Below are positions 7,182-15,271 of a stretch of DNA of 29,111 bases, piece after piece. The first letter of the stretch is position 1, and each line of letters opens with the position of its first letter. The stretch covers positions 1 to 29,111 of the forward strand of contig NZ_DYXM01000058.1 in the NCBI RefSeq assembly GCF_020742175.1. The letters run 5' to 3'. The DNA is from Dietzia timorensis. Lineage in GTDB: Bacteria; Actinomycetota; Actinomycetes; Mycobacteriales; Mycobacteriaceae. The notes beneath the pieces are model-generated. The model did not search any database and had not been told where the DNA came from. It saw nothing but the letters and a program-made list of their open reading frames with translations. Position numbers and translations under genes: made by a program.

Positions 7182-8963
7182 TTACTTGATCTCGCAGATC
7201 GCGGTTCCCTGAGAGACGGCCGCGCCGGCTTCGACGCTGATCGACTCGACCTTGCCGTCCTTGTGCGCGGTCACCGGGTTCTCCATCTTCATCGCCTCGA
7301 GCACGGCGACCAGGTCACCGGCGGCGACCTCCTGGCCCTCCTCCACGGCGACCTTGACCACGGTGCCCTGCATCGGTGCGGTCACGGCGTCGCCGGAAGC
7401 CGAGGCGCCGGCCGCGGCCTTGCGGGTGCGGGACTTGGCCTTCTTGCGGATGTTGCCACCGGCGGCGCCACCGAAGGCGAGGTCGCCCGGGAGGGTCACC
7501 TCGACGCGGCGACCGTCGACCTCGACAACCACGGACTTGCGCGGGGTCTGCTCGTCCTCGCCGGCAGGGGCGCCGCCGGAGAACGGCTCGATCTCGTTGT
7601 TCCAGTCGGTCTCGATCCACTTGGTGTAGACGTCGAACGACTTGCCGTCACCCTGGAACGCCGGGTTCGACACGATGTGGCGGTGGAACGGGATGACCGT
7701 CGCCAACCCCTCGACCTTGTACTCGTCGAGGGCGCGGGCGGCGCGGGCGAGCGCGGCGTCGCGGTTCTCGCCCCACACGATGAGCTTGGCGAGCATCGAG
7801 TCGAACTGGCCGCCGATCTCGTCTCCCTCGCGCACACCCGAGTCCATCCGGACGCCCGGGCCGGCAGGCTCTACGTACGTCGTGATCTTGCCGGGGGCGG
7901 GAAGGAAGCCGCGTCCGGCGTCCTCGCCGTTGATGCGGAATTCGAAGGCGTGGCCGCGCGGGGTCGGGTCCTCGGTGAACTCGAGCTTCTCGCCCTCTGC
8001 GATCTTGAACTGCTGGTGCACGAGGTCGATACCCGCGGTCTCCTCGGTGACGGGGTGCTCGACCTGGAGGCGGGTGTTGACCTCGAGGAACGAGACCGTG
8101 TCGCCCTGCACCAGGTACTCGACCGTGCCCGCGCCGTAGTAGCCGGCCTCACGGCAGATGGCCTTCGCGGACTCGTGGATTCGGTTGCGCTGGTCGTCCG
8201 TGAGGAACGGCGCCGGGGCTTCCTCGACGAGCTTCTGGAAGCGGCGCTGCAGCGAGCAGTCACGGGTACCGGCGACGATCACGTTGCCGTGCTGGTCGGC
8301 GATGACCTGGGCCTCGACGTGGCGGGCCTTGTCGAGGTACTGCTCGACGAAGCACTCGCCTCGGCCGAACGCGGCGACGGCCTCACGCGTGGCGGACTCG
8401 TAGAGGTCCGGGATCTCCTCGATCGTATGGGCGACCTTCATGCCTCGCCCACCGCCGCCGAACGCGGCCTTGATCGCGACGGGCACGCCGTACTGCTTGG
8501 CGAACTCGACGACCTCGTCCGCGCCCGAGACCGGGTCCTTCGTGCCTGCGGCCATCGGGGCATTGGCGCGTTCTGCGATGTGGCGTGCGGTCACCTTGTC
8601 GCCGAGGTCGCGAATCGCGGACGGCGGCGGGCCGATCCAGATGATCCCCGCGTCGATGACGGCCTGCGCGAAGTCGGCGTTCTCCGACAGGAAGCCGTAG
8701 CCCGGGTGGATTGCATCCGCGCCGGACTTCTTCGCGGCGTCGATGATCTTGTCGATCACCAGGTACGACTCGGCCGAGGTCTGGCCCCCGAGAGCGAAGG
8801 CTTCGTCGGCGATCTGCACGAACGGCGCGTTAGCGTCCGGCTCGGCGTACACGGCGACGCTTGCCAGTCCCGCGTCCTTGCAGGCGCGTACGACGCGCAC
8901 TGCAATCTCACCGCGGTTGGCGACCAAGACCTTGCTAATGGTTTTGCTTGCGTGGGACGGCAC
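7182..8963 (-). CDS. accA3: Acetyl/propionyl-CoA carboxylase alpha subunit (biotin carboxylase and BCCP)
   Basis: The biotinylated subunit of the acyl-CoA carboxylases that supply malonyl- and methylmalonyl-CoA for fatty and mycolic acids. In the 593-residue product the biotin carboxylase N-domain starts at KVLVANRGEIAVRVVRA. The ATP-grasp glycine loop is KAAFGGGGRGMK, catalytic segments include EVNTRLQVEHPVTEE, and an Ala/Lys-rich linker leads to the biotinyl domain. That domain carries the EAMKM site, with the acceptor Lys near 559. The GTG at 8963 has AGGAG 7 nt upstream. The gene follows accD5-accE-maf on the same strand after a 92-nt gap containing TACACT (9001-8996), so it probably also has its own promoter. 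In M. tuberculosis I recall sseA and another gene between maf and accA3; they are absent here. Confidence 0.97.
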   Translation of the reverse strand: MPSHASKTISKVLVANRGEIAVRVVRACKDAGLASVAVYAEPDANAPFVQIADEAFALGGQTSAESYLVIDKIIDAAKKSGADAIHPGYGFLSENADFAQAVIDAGIIWIGPPPSAIRDLGDKVTARHIAERANAPMAAGTKDPVSGADEVVEFAKQYGVPVAIKAAFGGGGRGMKVAHTIEEIPDLYESATREAVAAFGRGECFVEQYLDKARHVEAQVIADQHGNVIVAGTRDCSLQRRFQKLVEEAPAPFLTDDQRNRIHESAKAICREAGYYGAGTVEYLVQGDTVSFLEVNTRLQVEHPVTEETAGIDLVHQQFKIAEGEKLEFTEDPTPRGHAFEFRINGEDAGRGFLPAPGKITTYVEPAGPGVRMDSGVREGDEIGGQFDSMLAKLIVWGENRDAALARAARALDEYKVEGLATVIPFHRHIVSNPAFQGDGKSFDVYTKWIETDWNNEIEPFSGGAPAGEDEQTPRKSVVVEVDGRRVEVTLPGDLAFGGAAGGNIRKKAKSRTRKAAAGASASGDAVTAPMQGTVVKVAVEEGQEVAAGDLVAVLEAMKMENPVTAHKDGKVESISVEAGAAVSQGTAICEIK

Positions 8964-8995
8964 GTTATATCTCCTGGCTTTGAATGGTCGTGGAA

Positions 8996-9001
8996 AGTGT
9001 A
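8996..9001 (-). promoter_or_regulatory. Candidate accA3 -10 element
   Basis: TACACT on the minus strand fits TANNNT. It would give a leader of about 25 nt that includes the accA3 ribosome binding site AGGAG. Confidence 0.4.
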
Positions 9002-9022
9002 AAAGATCGATGCATTACTTGT

Positions 9023-9039
9023 ATCGCGCCCGGCGCGAT
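9023..9039. repeat. Hairpin between maf and accA3
   Basis: ATCGCGC (9023-9029) and GCGCGAT (9033-9039) pair perfectly around a 3-nt loop, 16 nt past the maf stop. It could be a partial terminator or an RNA processing site between the accD5-accE-maf message and accA3. No T tract follows it on the minus strand. Confidence 0.4.
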
Positions 9040-9055
9040 GGTTTACGAAAAATCG

Positions 9056-9775
9056 TCATGACGGCGGAGGCGGCTGCCCGCCGGCGGCCGCGGCCCCCGC
9101 TAGTTCTGGATCCCAGAGTTCGGACACCGAGACCCCGACGCGGTCCAACATGCGGCGAAGCAGCGGCAGAGACACGCCGATCACGCCCGAGGGGTCGCCT
9201 TCGATCGCGTCGATGAACCATGCGCCCATCGCCTCAAGCGTAAACGCGCCGGCGCACTCGAGAGGTTCGCCCGTCTCGAGGTACGCGCGGAGGTCGCGGT
9301 CCGAAGGGGTGCCGAAGTGCACAGTGGTCGTCGACCATTCGGTGATCACCCGCCCGACGCCGGTATTCGCGTGCGGGCCGGGCCCGTCGATCGCGACCTC
9401 CGCCAATGCGTGGCCGGTGATCAGGTGCGCGGACTTGCCTCGGATGGACTGCCACCGCTCCCATGCGCGCTCCACCGTGTGCGGCTTGCCGAGCAATTCG
9501 CCTTCTGCGAGCAGCATCGAATCGCAACCGAGTACGTAGATGCGCTCGGCGCCGGTTTCCCGGGCGAGAGCGGTTGCGTGCTCGGCGGCAACGGCGTGCG
9601 CCTTGGCACTGGCGAGCTCGGTGACTACCTGCTCGTCGGCAAGGTCCGCAGGCAGCTGCGAGACGATCTGGTCCTCGTCCACAGCGGACGGGATCACCCG
9701 CGGCGAGATCCCCCCTGAGCGCAGAAGGCCCAGGCGGGACGGGGAGGCGGAGGCGAGAACGAAAACGGTGGTCAT
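9056..9775 (-). CDS. maf: Maf-family nucleoside triphosphate pyrophosphatase
   Basis: A house-cleaning pyrophosphatase that hydrolyses non-canonical or selected nucleoside triphosphates (dTTP/UTP in bacterial relatives). The 239-residue protein starts with TTVFVLASASPSRLGLLR, the family's S-x-S-P-x-R phosphate-binding motif. It continues with the S-A-V-D-E-D segment, the conserved GCDSMLL and GKP, and the C-terminal GxF-x-L-E-A-M-G-A-W-F segment with EGDPSGVIG. The ATG at 9775 is where homology starts, although the frame is open for 45 codons more. It lies 10 nt downstream of the accE stop, in the accD5-accE-maf order known from mycobacteria. The C-terminus ends in an Ala/Gly/Pro-rich tail. 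Confidence 0.93.
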   Translation of the reverse strand: MTTVFVLASASPSRLGLLRSGGISPRVIPSAVDEDQIVSQLPADLADEQVVTELASAKAHAVAAEHATALARETGAERIYVLGCDSMLLAEGELLGKPHTVERAWERWQSIRGKSAHLITGHALAEVAIDGPGPHANTGVGRVITEWSTTTVHFGTPSDRDLRAYLETGEPLECAGAFTLEAMGAWFIDAIEGDPSGVIGVSLPLLRRMLDRVGVSVSELWDPELAGAAAAGGQPPPPS

Positions 9776-9785
9776 AGGCCGAGCG

Positions 9786-10037
9786 TCAGAGGTGCTTCGA
9801 ATCGAGGAACGAGGACGTGGAATTCCAGAACACGCCACGGGTCTTTTCGGCGGCCAGACCCCAGTCGTTGCGGATACCCGGCGAGGGGTTGCGCGCAGCG
9901 ATCTGCGCATTGCCCTCGGACAGAGCGAAGACGGCAGTAAGAATGCCGACCTGCTCCGCGGTGGGATTGCCGCCCACGATCTCGAAGTACGGCGAGGCCG
10001 CGCCGTGCTGCTGCGGGGAGTTCTGCGCCGCGCTCAC
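9786..10037 (-). CDS. accE: Acyl-CoA carboxylase epsilon subunit
   Basis: A small accessory subunit (83 residues) specific to actinobacterial acyl-CoA carboxylases, which strengthens the contact between the biotinylated alpha and carboxyltransferase beta subunits. The recognisable core is YFEIVGGNPTAEQVGILTAVFA, matching the family pattern I-x-x-G-x-P-T-x-E-x-x-A/G-x-L-x-A-V. The N-terminus is polar and probably flexible, as usual for this subunit. Its GTG start and the accD5 TGA share GTGA (10037-10034), which implies translational coupling and a fixed ratio to AccD5. Identification rests on the motif together with position between accD5 and maf. Confidence 0.88.
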   Translation of the reverse strand: MSAAQNSPQQHGAASPYFEIVGGNPTAEQVGILTAVFALSEGNAQIAARNPSPGIRNDWGLAAEKTRGVFWNSTSSFLDSKHL

Positions 10038-11671
10038 AGCGGAATGTTCCCGTGTTTGCGAGCCGGAACCGGCACGACCTTACGGTCGAGCAGTCGAAGG
10101 CCCTGGGCGATCTGCAGACGGGTATGTGACGGCGGGATGACGGCGTCGATGTAGCCCCGCTCTGCCGCGACGTACGGGTTGACGAGGGTGTCCTCGTACT
10201 CCTGCTGCAGCTCGAGGCGCTTGGCGGCGACGTCCTCACCGGCAGCCTCGGCGTCCTTGATCTGTTTGCGATACACGAACCCGACGGCGCCGGAGGCGCC
10301 CATCACGGCGATCTCGGCGGTCGGCCACGCGAGGTTGACGTCGGCTCCCATGTGCTTGGAACCCATCACGTCATAGGCGCCACCGTATGCCTTGCGCGTG
10401 ATGACGGTGATCTTGCCGACCGTCGCTTCGCCGTAGGCGTAGAGCAGCTTCGCGCCACGGCGGATGATGCCGTTGAACTCCTGATCGGTACCGGGCAGGA
10501 AGCCGGGCACGTCGACGAGGGTGACGATCGGTACGTTGAACGCGTCGCAGGTACGCACGAAACGTGCGGCCTTCTCGGCGGCCTTGATATCGAGGCAGCC
10601 CGCGTACTGGGTCGGCTGGTTGGCGACGATACCGATGGAGCGGCCCTCGACACGGCCGAAGCCGACGACGACGTTCTGGGCGTAGCCGGCCTGGACCTCC
10701 AGGAACTCCTCGTCGTCGACGATGTGGTCGATGACGGTGTGCATGTCGTACGGCGCGTTCGACGAATCCGGAACGAGCGTGTCCAGCTCGAGATCGGACT
10801 CGGTGAGGCCGTCCTCGATCGGGCCCTCGTGGACGAAGGCCTCATAACGCGGCGCCTCCGCGCGGTTGTTCGACGGCAGGTAACCGAGGAGATCGCGAAC
10901 GTAGTCGAGCGCGTCCTGCTCGTCCTCTGCGGTGTAGTGGGACACACCGGACTTGGACATGTGCGTCGCCGCGCCGCCGAGCTCCTCCTGGGTGACCTGT
11001 TCACCGGTCACCGTCTTGATCACGTCGGGGCCGGTGACGAACATATTCGAGCTGCCGTCGACCATCACCGTGAAGTCGGTGAGCGCGGGGGAGTAGACGT
11101 GGCCGCCGGCGGAGGGGCCCATGATGATGGACACCTGCGGGATCACGCCGGAGGACTGGACGTTGCGGTGGAAAATCTCCCCGTACAGGCCCAGGGAGAC
11201 CACGCCTTCCTGGATGCGCGCGCCGGCGCCGTGGTTGATGCCGATCATCGGACGGCCGGTCTTGAGCGCGAGGTCCATAACTTTGACGATCTTCTCGCCG
11301 TACACCTCGCCGAGGGCGCCGCCGAACACCGACGCGTCCTGCGAGAACACGCACACCTCGCGTCCGTCGATCGTGCCGTAGCCGGTGACCACGCCGTCGC
11401 CGGTCGGCCGGCGCTCGGCGAGACCGAAGTTCTGCGAGCGGTGCTTTGCTAGCGCGTCGATCTCGACGAACGAACCGGAATCGAGAAGATTCTCGATCCG
11501 CTCGCGCGCCGTCATCAGGCCCTTGTCGTGCACCTTGTCGATCGCGGCCTGCCCCATCGGGGCGTGGGCCTCGTCGAGCCGGCGCCGAAGGTCCGCCAGT
11601 TTTCCGGCTGTCGTGTGGATGTCAATAGGGGCGTCCTGGCCACCCTCATCCGGTTGTGAGGCAATCGTCAT
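10034..11671 (-). CDS. accD5: Propionyl/acyl-CoA carboxylase carboxyltransferase (beta) subunit
   Basis: It transfers the carboxyl group from biotin on AccA3 to propionyl- or acetyl-CoA. The 545-residue protein has the two crotonase-fold halves of the family. The N-half contains GARIQEGVVSLGLYGEIF and MGPSAGGHVYSPALTDF, the acyl-CoA oxyanion region. The C-half has LVDVPGFLPGTDQEFNGIIRRGAKLLYAY and RKAYGGAYDVMGSKHMGAD. The name AccD5 (propionyl-CoA type) rests on synteny with accE, maf and birA; substrate preference cannot be read with certainty. The ATG at 11671 has no Shine-Dalgarno sequence, and TAGAGT ends 7 nt upstream. It heads the accD5-accE-maf unit and diverges from birA, which supplies biotinylation of the partner subunit. 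Confidence 0.96.
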   Translation of the reverse strand: MTIASQPDEGGQDAPIDIHTTAGKLADLRRRLDEAHAPMGQAAIDKVHDKGLMTARERIENLLDSGSFVEIDALAKHRSQNFGLAERRPTGDGVVTGYGTIDGREVCVFSQDASVFGGALGEVYGEKIVKVMDLALKTGRPMIGINHGAGARIQEGVVSLGLYGEIFHRNVQSSGVIPQVSIIMGPSAGGHVYSPALTDFTVMVDGSSNMFVTGPDVIKTVTGEQVTQEELGGAATHMSKSGVSHYTAEDEQDALDYVRDLLGYLPSNNRAEAPRYEAFVHEGPIEDGLTESDLELDTLVPDSSNAPYDMHTVIDHIVDDEEFLEVQAGYAQNVVVGFGRVEGRSIGIVANQPTQYAGCLDIKAAEKAARFVRTCDAFNVPIVTLVDVPGFLPGTDQEFNGIIRRGAKLLYAYGEATVGKITVITRKAYGGAYDVMGSKHMGADVNLAWPTAEIAVMGASGAVGFVYRKQIKDAEAAGEDVAAKRLELQQEYEDTLVNPYVAAERGYIDAVIPPSHTRLQIAQGLRLLDRKVVPVPARKHGNIPL

Positions 11672-11678
11672 GTTGTCG

Positions 11679-11684
11679 ACTCTA
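11679..11684 (-). promoter_or_regulatory. -10 element, leaderless accD5
   Basis: TAGAGT on the minus strand is followed by CGACAAC (7 nt) and the accD5 ATG. There is no purine-rich ribosome binding site in between. Confidence 0.55.
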
Positions 11685-11742
11685 TCGGTTGACGCGGTCG
11701 GCGTGGAGATGAACCTCTACGTTCGCCGCGATCATTCTCCGG

Positions 11743-11752
11743 CATTGCAATG
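11743..11752. promoter_or_regulatory. Palindrome in the accD5-birA divergent region
   Basis: CATTGCAATG is a perfect 10-bp palindrome in a locally AT-rich patch of an otherwise GC-rich gap. It lies about 70 nt upstream of accD5 and 125 nt upstream of birA. It is a plausible operator for a lipid or biotin regulator; no regulator is assigned. Confidence 0.3.
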
Positions 11753-11865
11753 TTATCTTTCTGTAATCCCAGTTGGGGCCGTTGTCGCCGCCCCGAGCGG
11801 AAGGGAATCAACTGTGGAACACACCGGGTGCGCGGTACCGCACTCCGCGTGTCGGGCTTGCGCAC

Positions 11866-11871
11866 TAGGCT
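11866..11871 (+). promoter_or_regulatory. -10 element, leaderless birA
   Basis: TAGGCT ends 6 nt before the birA GTG, with GGGGGC between. The same hexamer precedes fbiA. Confidence 0.5.
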
Positions 11872-11877
11872 GGGGGC

Positions 11878-12771
11878 GTGTTCAACGACATCTCCAGGCC
11901 CCCGCTGCGTGAAGCCGAGCTTCGTTCGGCTCTCGTCGACGGCCCGCTCGCCGATTACTCGGAGGTCCGCGTGGTGGAGGAGATCGGCTCCACCAACGCC
12001 GCGCTCCTCGAATACGCGTCGACGGGGGACGGGGACCGCTCTGCGCTCATCGCCGAGTTCCAGAGCTCCGGCCGCGGCCGCTCCGGGCGGTCGTGGACGG
12101 CTCCTGCGGGCAGCCAGGTCGCGCTGTCGGTGTTGATTCGCCCGGGGGCGATCCACCCCGATCTCTTCGGTTGGCTGCCGCTGGTCACCGGGCTCGCGGT
12201 GCGCGATGCGCTCGCGGGCAGCGCGGGGCTTGAGGCGTCGCTGAAGTGGCCGAACGACGTCATGGTCGGGGACGGCGTCGCGGCGCGCAAGATCGCCGGA
12301 ATCCTCGTGGAGATGACCACGGTCCCCGCCGAGGGCGTGTATTCGATGTCGCTTCCCGCGATCGTCGTAGGCGTCGGGCTCAACGTCTCGCTGCGCACCG
12401 AGGAGTTGCCGGTGCCGCATGCCACCTCTATCGACCTCGAACGCGCGGCGCAGGGTCTTGATCCCGCGGACCGGCTCATCGTGGCGAAGGAACTCTTGCG
12501 CGCGCTCGCCGTCCGCCACGACCAGTGGCGCGCTTGCGAGCGCGGCTCGGGGTCGGTCATCTCCGATGAGCTGTATTACGAGTACATCGACGCCTGCTCC
12601 ACCGTCGGGCAGGACGTGCGGGTCGAGCTGCCCGGCGGAGAGACCAAGACGGGCACCGCCACAAGGGTTGACCGCTCCGGCCAGCTCGTGGTCGACACGG
12701 CCGGCGGCGACGAGCCGTTCGTCGTAGCAGCGGGGGACGTGCACCACGTGCGGCGCGGCAGCGGGTACTAG
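11878..12771 (+). CDS. birA: Biotin--[acetyl-CoA-carboxylase] ligase
   Basis: It activates biotin to biotinyl-AMP and attaches it to the EAMKM lysine of AccA3 and other biotinyl proteins. The 297-residue protein has the biotin/ATP loop SSGRGRSGRSW (near residue 63), the catalytic KWPNDVMVGDGVAARKIAGILVE, and VVGVGLNV. A small C-terminal BPL_C beta domain (VGQDVRVELPGGETKTGTATRVD) follows. No N-terminal winged helix is present, so this is a monofunctional class I ligase rather than the E. coli repressor type. The GTG start has TAGGCT 6 nt upstream and no clear Shine-Dalgarno spacing. It is divergent from the carboxylase genes and 7 nt upstream of the PH-domain gene, with which it is probably cotranscribed. 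Confidence 0.95.
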   Translation: MFNDISRPPLREAELRSALVDGPLADYSEVRVVEEIGSTNAALLEYASTGDGDRSALIAEFQSSGRGRSGRSWTAPAGSQVALSVLIRPGAIHPDLFGWLPLVTGLAVRDALAGSAGLEASLKWPNDVMVGDGVAARKIAGILVEMTTVPAEGVYSMSLPAIVVGVGLNVSLRTEELPVPHATSIDLERAAQGLDPADRLIVAKELLRALAVRHDQWRACERGSGSVISDELYYEYIDACSTVGQDVRVELPGGETKTGTATRVDRSGQLVVDTAGGDEPFVVAAGDVHHVRRGSGY

Positions 12772-12778
12772 GGGCGCG

Positions 12779-13297
12779 ATGCGTCTTCCCTTTCGTCCGG
12801 ACCGCCCGCCGGAGCACGTCCTCATCGAGACGAGGCCGCATTGGCGCGGCCTGGTGCGCCCCTCCCTCGTCGCCGTCATCGGCGCGGGGATCGCCGGGCT
12901 CGCCGGAGGTTTCGCCGAGTTACAAGCACCGGCGTATGACGGCGGAGATACTTTCACCCCCATCATCGTCGTCATCGCGGTCCTTTATCTTCTCGTCGTG
13001 CTGCGGTTCACGGTGGTGCCGTGGATGCGCTGGCGCAGCCAGGTTTTCGTCGTCACCGACCAACGCCTCGTCGGGCGATCGGGGATCGTGAGCAAGAACC
13101 GTTTCGAGATGCCTCTTGGTCGCGTCAACGCGGTGCAGTACAGGCACACGATGTCGGACAGGGTCTTCGGTACGGGCACGCTGATCGTAGAAACGGCGAC
13201 GGGGGACTACTTCGAGTTTCCCAACCTGCCCAGCGTTTCCGCAGTTCACGAGGTGCTCTACCAGCTCGTCGCGCCGGTGCGCAGGCCGTTGCGCTAG
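12779..13297 (+). CDS. Membrane protein with bacterial PH (bPH2/DUF304) domain
   Basis: A 172-residue inner-membrane protein. Two hydrophobic segments near residues 26-46 and 60-80 form a hairpin, followed by a cytoplasmic PH-like domain at about 87-165. The domain contains the family pattern VTDQRLVGRSGIVSKNRFEMPLGRVNAV, then RVFGTGTLIVETATGD. The equivalent gene follows birA in mycobacteria (I recall Rv3278c); its function is not known. The ATG lies 7 nt after the birA stop with no strong ribosome binding site, so coupling to birA translation is likely. Confidence 0.9.
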   Translation: MRLPFRPDRPPEHVLIETRPHWRGLVRPSLVAVIGAGIAGLAGGFAELQAPAYDGGDTFTPIIVVIAVLYLLVVLRFTVVPWMRWRSQVFVVTDQRLVGRSGIVSKNRFEMPLGRVNAVQYRHTMSDRVFGTGTLIVETATGDYFEFPNLPSVSAVHEVLYQLVAPVRRPLR

Positions 13298-13351
13298 CCC
13301 GTGCGGGGTAGCGGCGGCGCGCGGCCGGGAGAACGTGCGAAAATGGGCGGC

Positions 13352-14653
13352 GTGACTTCTTCCAGCGATCCCGCCAGTGCCCCTACGCAGTCGTCCGCCG
13401 CGCGCCGCAATCCCCTGGGGATGCCGGTCGTGGGAATGATCGGCGGCGGCCAGCTCGCACGGATGACCCAACCGGCGGCGCTCGCGCTCGGGCAGTCGCT
13501 CCGCGTCCTCGCCGCGTCAGAGAGCGAATCCTCGGCGCAGTCGACCCCGGACGTGGTTCTCGGTTCCTTCGACTCGGCGGGCGATCTTCAGCGCTTCGCC
13601 TCCGGGTGTGACGTCGTCACCTTCGACCACGAGCACGTGCCCCAGGAACACCTGGCCGAGCTCGTGGCGTCCGGCGTCAACGTGCAACCGCCGCCGCAGG
13701 CGCTGCTGCACGCGCAGGACAAGCTCGTCATGCGAAGGCGCCTCGCCGAGCTCGGCGCGCCGGTCCCGGCGTTCGCGCCCGTGGAATCCCCCGAAGATGC
13801 GGTTCGCTTCCTCACCGAGAACGGCGGCACCGCCGTGCTCAAGGCGTGCCGGGGCGGATACGACGGCAAGGGCGTGTGGATGCTCACCAGCGTGGAAGAC
13901 GCCCACGCGATCACGGCCGAGCAGCTCGCGGCCGGGGTGCCGCTCATGGTTGAGCAGCGGGTGTTCTGGCGCCGCGAGCTTTCCGCCCTCGTCGCGCGCT
14001 CGCCATTCGGACAGGGCGCGGTTTGGCCGGTCGTGGAGACCATCCAGCAGGGGGGCATCTGCCACACGGTCATCGCGCCCGCGCCGGAACTGTCCGACGA
14101 GATGCGGACGCAGGCGCACGCGCTGGCGCTCACGATCGCCGGCGAGCTCGGTGTCACCGGGGTGCTCGCCGTCGAGCTCTTCGAGTACGTCGGCCAGGAC
14201 GGCACTCCCGGGATCCTCGTAAACGAACTCGCCATGCGCCCCCACAATTCCGGGCACTGGACGCAGGACGGCGCGATCACCTCGCAGTTCGAGCAGCACC
14301 TGCGCGCGGTGCTCGACTACCCGCTCGGTTCCACGCTCCCGCTCGTCCCGCTCACGGTGATGGCCAACGTGCTCGGCGCCGATCAGACCCCGACGATGAG
14401 CATGGACGAACGCGTCCACCACCTGGGTGCCCGTTTCCCGCACGTCAAGGTGCATCTCTACGGCAAGGAAGAGCGGCCGGGCCGCAAGCTCGGTCACGTC
14501 AACGTGGTGGGAAGCGATGTGGGCCCGGAGACCCTCGGCGAAACCCGCGCCGTCGCCGACCTCGCCTCCTACTGGCTCGCGACCGCGACGTGGGCCGACG
14601 GTTGGGACCCGCACGAGGGCGCGCCCGCAGGCGAATTCACCCGCACGAGCTAA
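13352..14653 (+). CDS. purK: 5-(carboxyamino)imidazole ribonucleotide synthase
   Basis: An ATP-grasp enzyme that converts AIR, bicarbonate and ATP to N5-CAIR in purine synthesis. In the 433-residue product the N-terminal preATP-grasp motif VGMIGGGQLARM is near residue 27. The ATP-grasp loop is KACRGGYDGKGV, and the metal/phosphate segment NELAMRPHNSGHWT is the PurK signature. The start is uncertain. The GTG at 13352 gives a length close to relatives and has GAAAAT (13339-13344) ending 7 nt before it. The ATG at 13343, with GGGAG 11 nt upstream, and a GTG at 13301 are alternatives. The TAA stop sits inside the ribosome binding site of purE, which follows at once. Confidence 0.95.
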   Translation: MTSSSDPASAPTQSSAARRNPLGMPVVGMIGGGQLARMTQPAALALGQSLRVLAASESESSAQSTPDVVLGSFDSAGDLQRFASGCDVVTFDHEHVPQEHLAELVASGVNVQPPPQALLHAQDKLVMRRRLAELGAPVPAFAPVESPEDAVRFLTENGGTAVLKACRGGYDGKGVWMLTSVEDAHAITAEQLAAGVPLMVEQRVFWRRELSALVARSPFGQGAVWPVVETIQQGGICHTVIAPAPELSDEMRTQAHALALTIAGELGVTGVLAVELFEYVGQDGTPGILVNELAMRPHNSGHWTQDGAITSQFEQHLRAVLDYPLGSTLPLVPLTVMANVLGADQTPTMSMDERVHHLGARFPHVKVHLYGKEERPGRKLGHVNVVGSDVGPETLGETRAVADLASYWLATATWADGWDPHEGAPAGEFTRTS

Positions 14654-14662
14654 GGAGCAGTT

Positions 14663-15220
14663 GTGAGTAGTAGCCATCAGGAACTGAGCCAGCAGTCGCT
14701 GGTCGAACGCGACCCGAACGCGCGCAGGCCCCGTGTCGGGCTCATCATGGGCAGCGATTCGGATTGGCCGGTCATGGAGGACGCGGCGCAGGCGCTGCTC
14801 GAGTTCGAGGTGCCCTTCGAGGTCGGCGTCGTCTCCGCGCACCGCACGCCCCGGAAGATGCTCGACTACGCCGAGACCGCAGCGGACAGGGGAGTGCAGG
14901 TCATCATCGCCGGTGCGGGCGGCGCCGCGCACCTGCCGGGCATGGTCGCCGCTGCGACGCCGCTGCCCGTGATCGGAGTCCCCGTCCCTCTGGCCAAGCT
15001 CGACGGGATGGACTCGCTGCTGTCGATCGTGCAGATGCCCTCGGGCGTGCCAGTGGCAACGGTATCCATCGGTGGCGCGAAGAACGCGGGCCTGCTCGCC
15101 GTGCGGATTCTCGCGGCGTCCGACCCCGAATTGCAGCGCCGCATGCGCGCCTTCCAGAGCGACCTCGAACAGAAGGTGCACGAGAAGGACGAGGCGCTGC
15201 GCCGTCGCCTACTGGGCTGA
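14663..15220 (+). CDS. purE: N5-carboxyaminoimidazole ribonucleotide mutase (class I PurE)
   Basis: It converts N5-CAIR, the PurK product, to CAIR. The 185-residue protein has the class I signatures GLIMGSDSDWPVMEDA (near residue 27), SAHRTPRKMLDYA with the catalytic His, AGAGGAAHLPGMVAA, and VPVPLAKLDGMDSLLSIVQMP. The N-terminal 25 residues are a polar extension that most relatives lack. The GTG start is set by AAGGAG (14652-14657) 5 nt upstream, and the purK stop codon overlaps that site. This arrangement couples the two steps, sensible because N5-CAIR is unstable. Confidence 0.96.
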   Translation: MSSSHQELSQQSLVERDPNARRPRVGLIMGSDSDWPVMEDAAQALLEFEVPFEVGVVSAHRTPRKMLDYAETAADRGVQVIIAGAGGAAHLPGMVAAATPLPVIGVPVPLAKLDGMDSLLSIVQMPSGVPVATVSIGGAKNAGLLAVRILAASDPELQRRMRAFQSDLEQKVHEKDEALRRRLLG

Positions 15221-15271
15221 GCACCGGTTAGCATTAGGTAACGAACATTAACTCGATTAGGAGGAACCAGA

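Noticed and set aside
6813..9002. Very long plus-strand frame antisense to accA3
   Set aside because: A mirror of a highly biased coding sequence: it is rich in Arg, Gly, Asp, Val and Leu without domains, while the minus strand encodes a full, conserved AccA3.
15226..15242. GTTA-N8-TAAC as a fatty-acid regulator operator upstream of the acyl-CoA dehydrogenase gene
   Set aside because: Arms of only 4 bp are expected by chance, and the site does not fit the KstR motif (AAC-N2-GTT core) that I checked.
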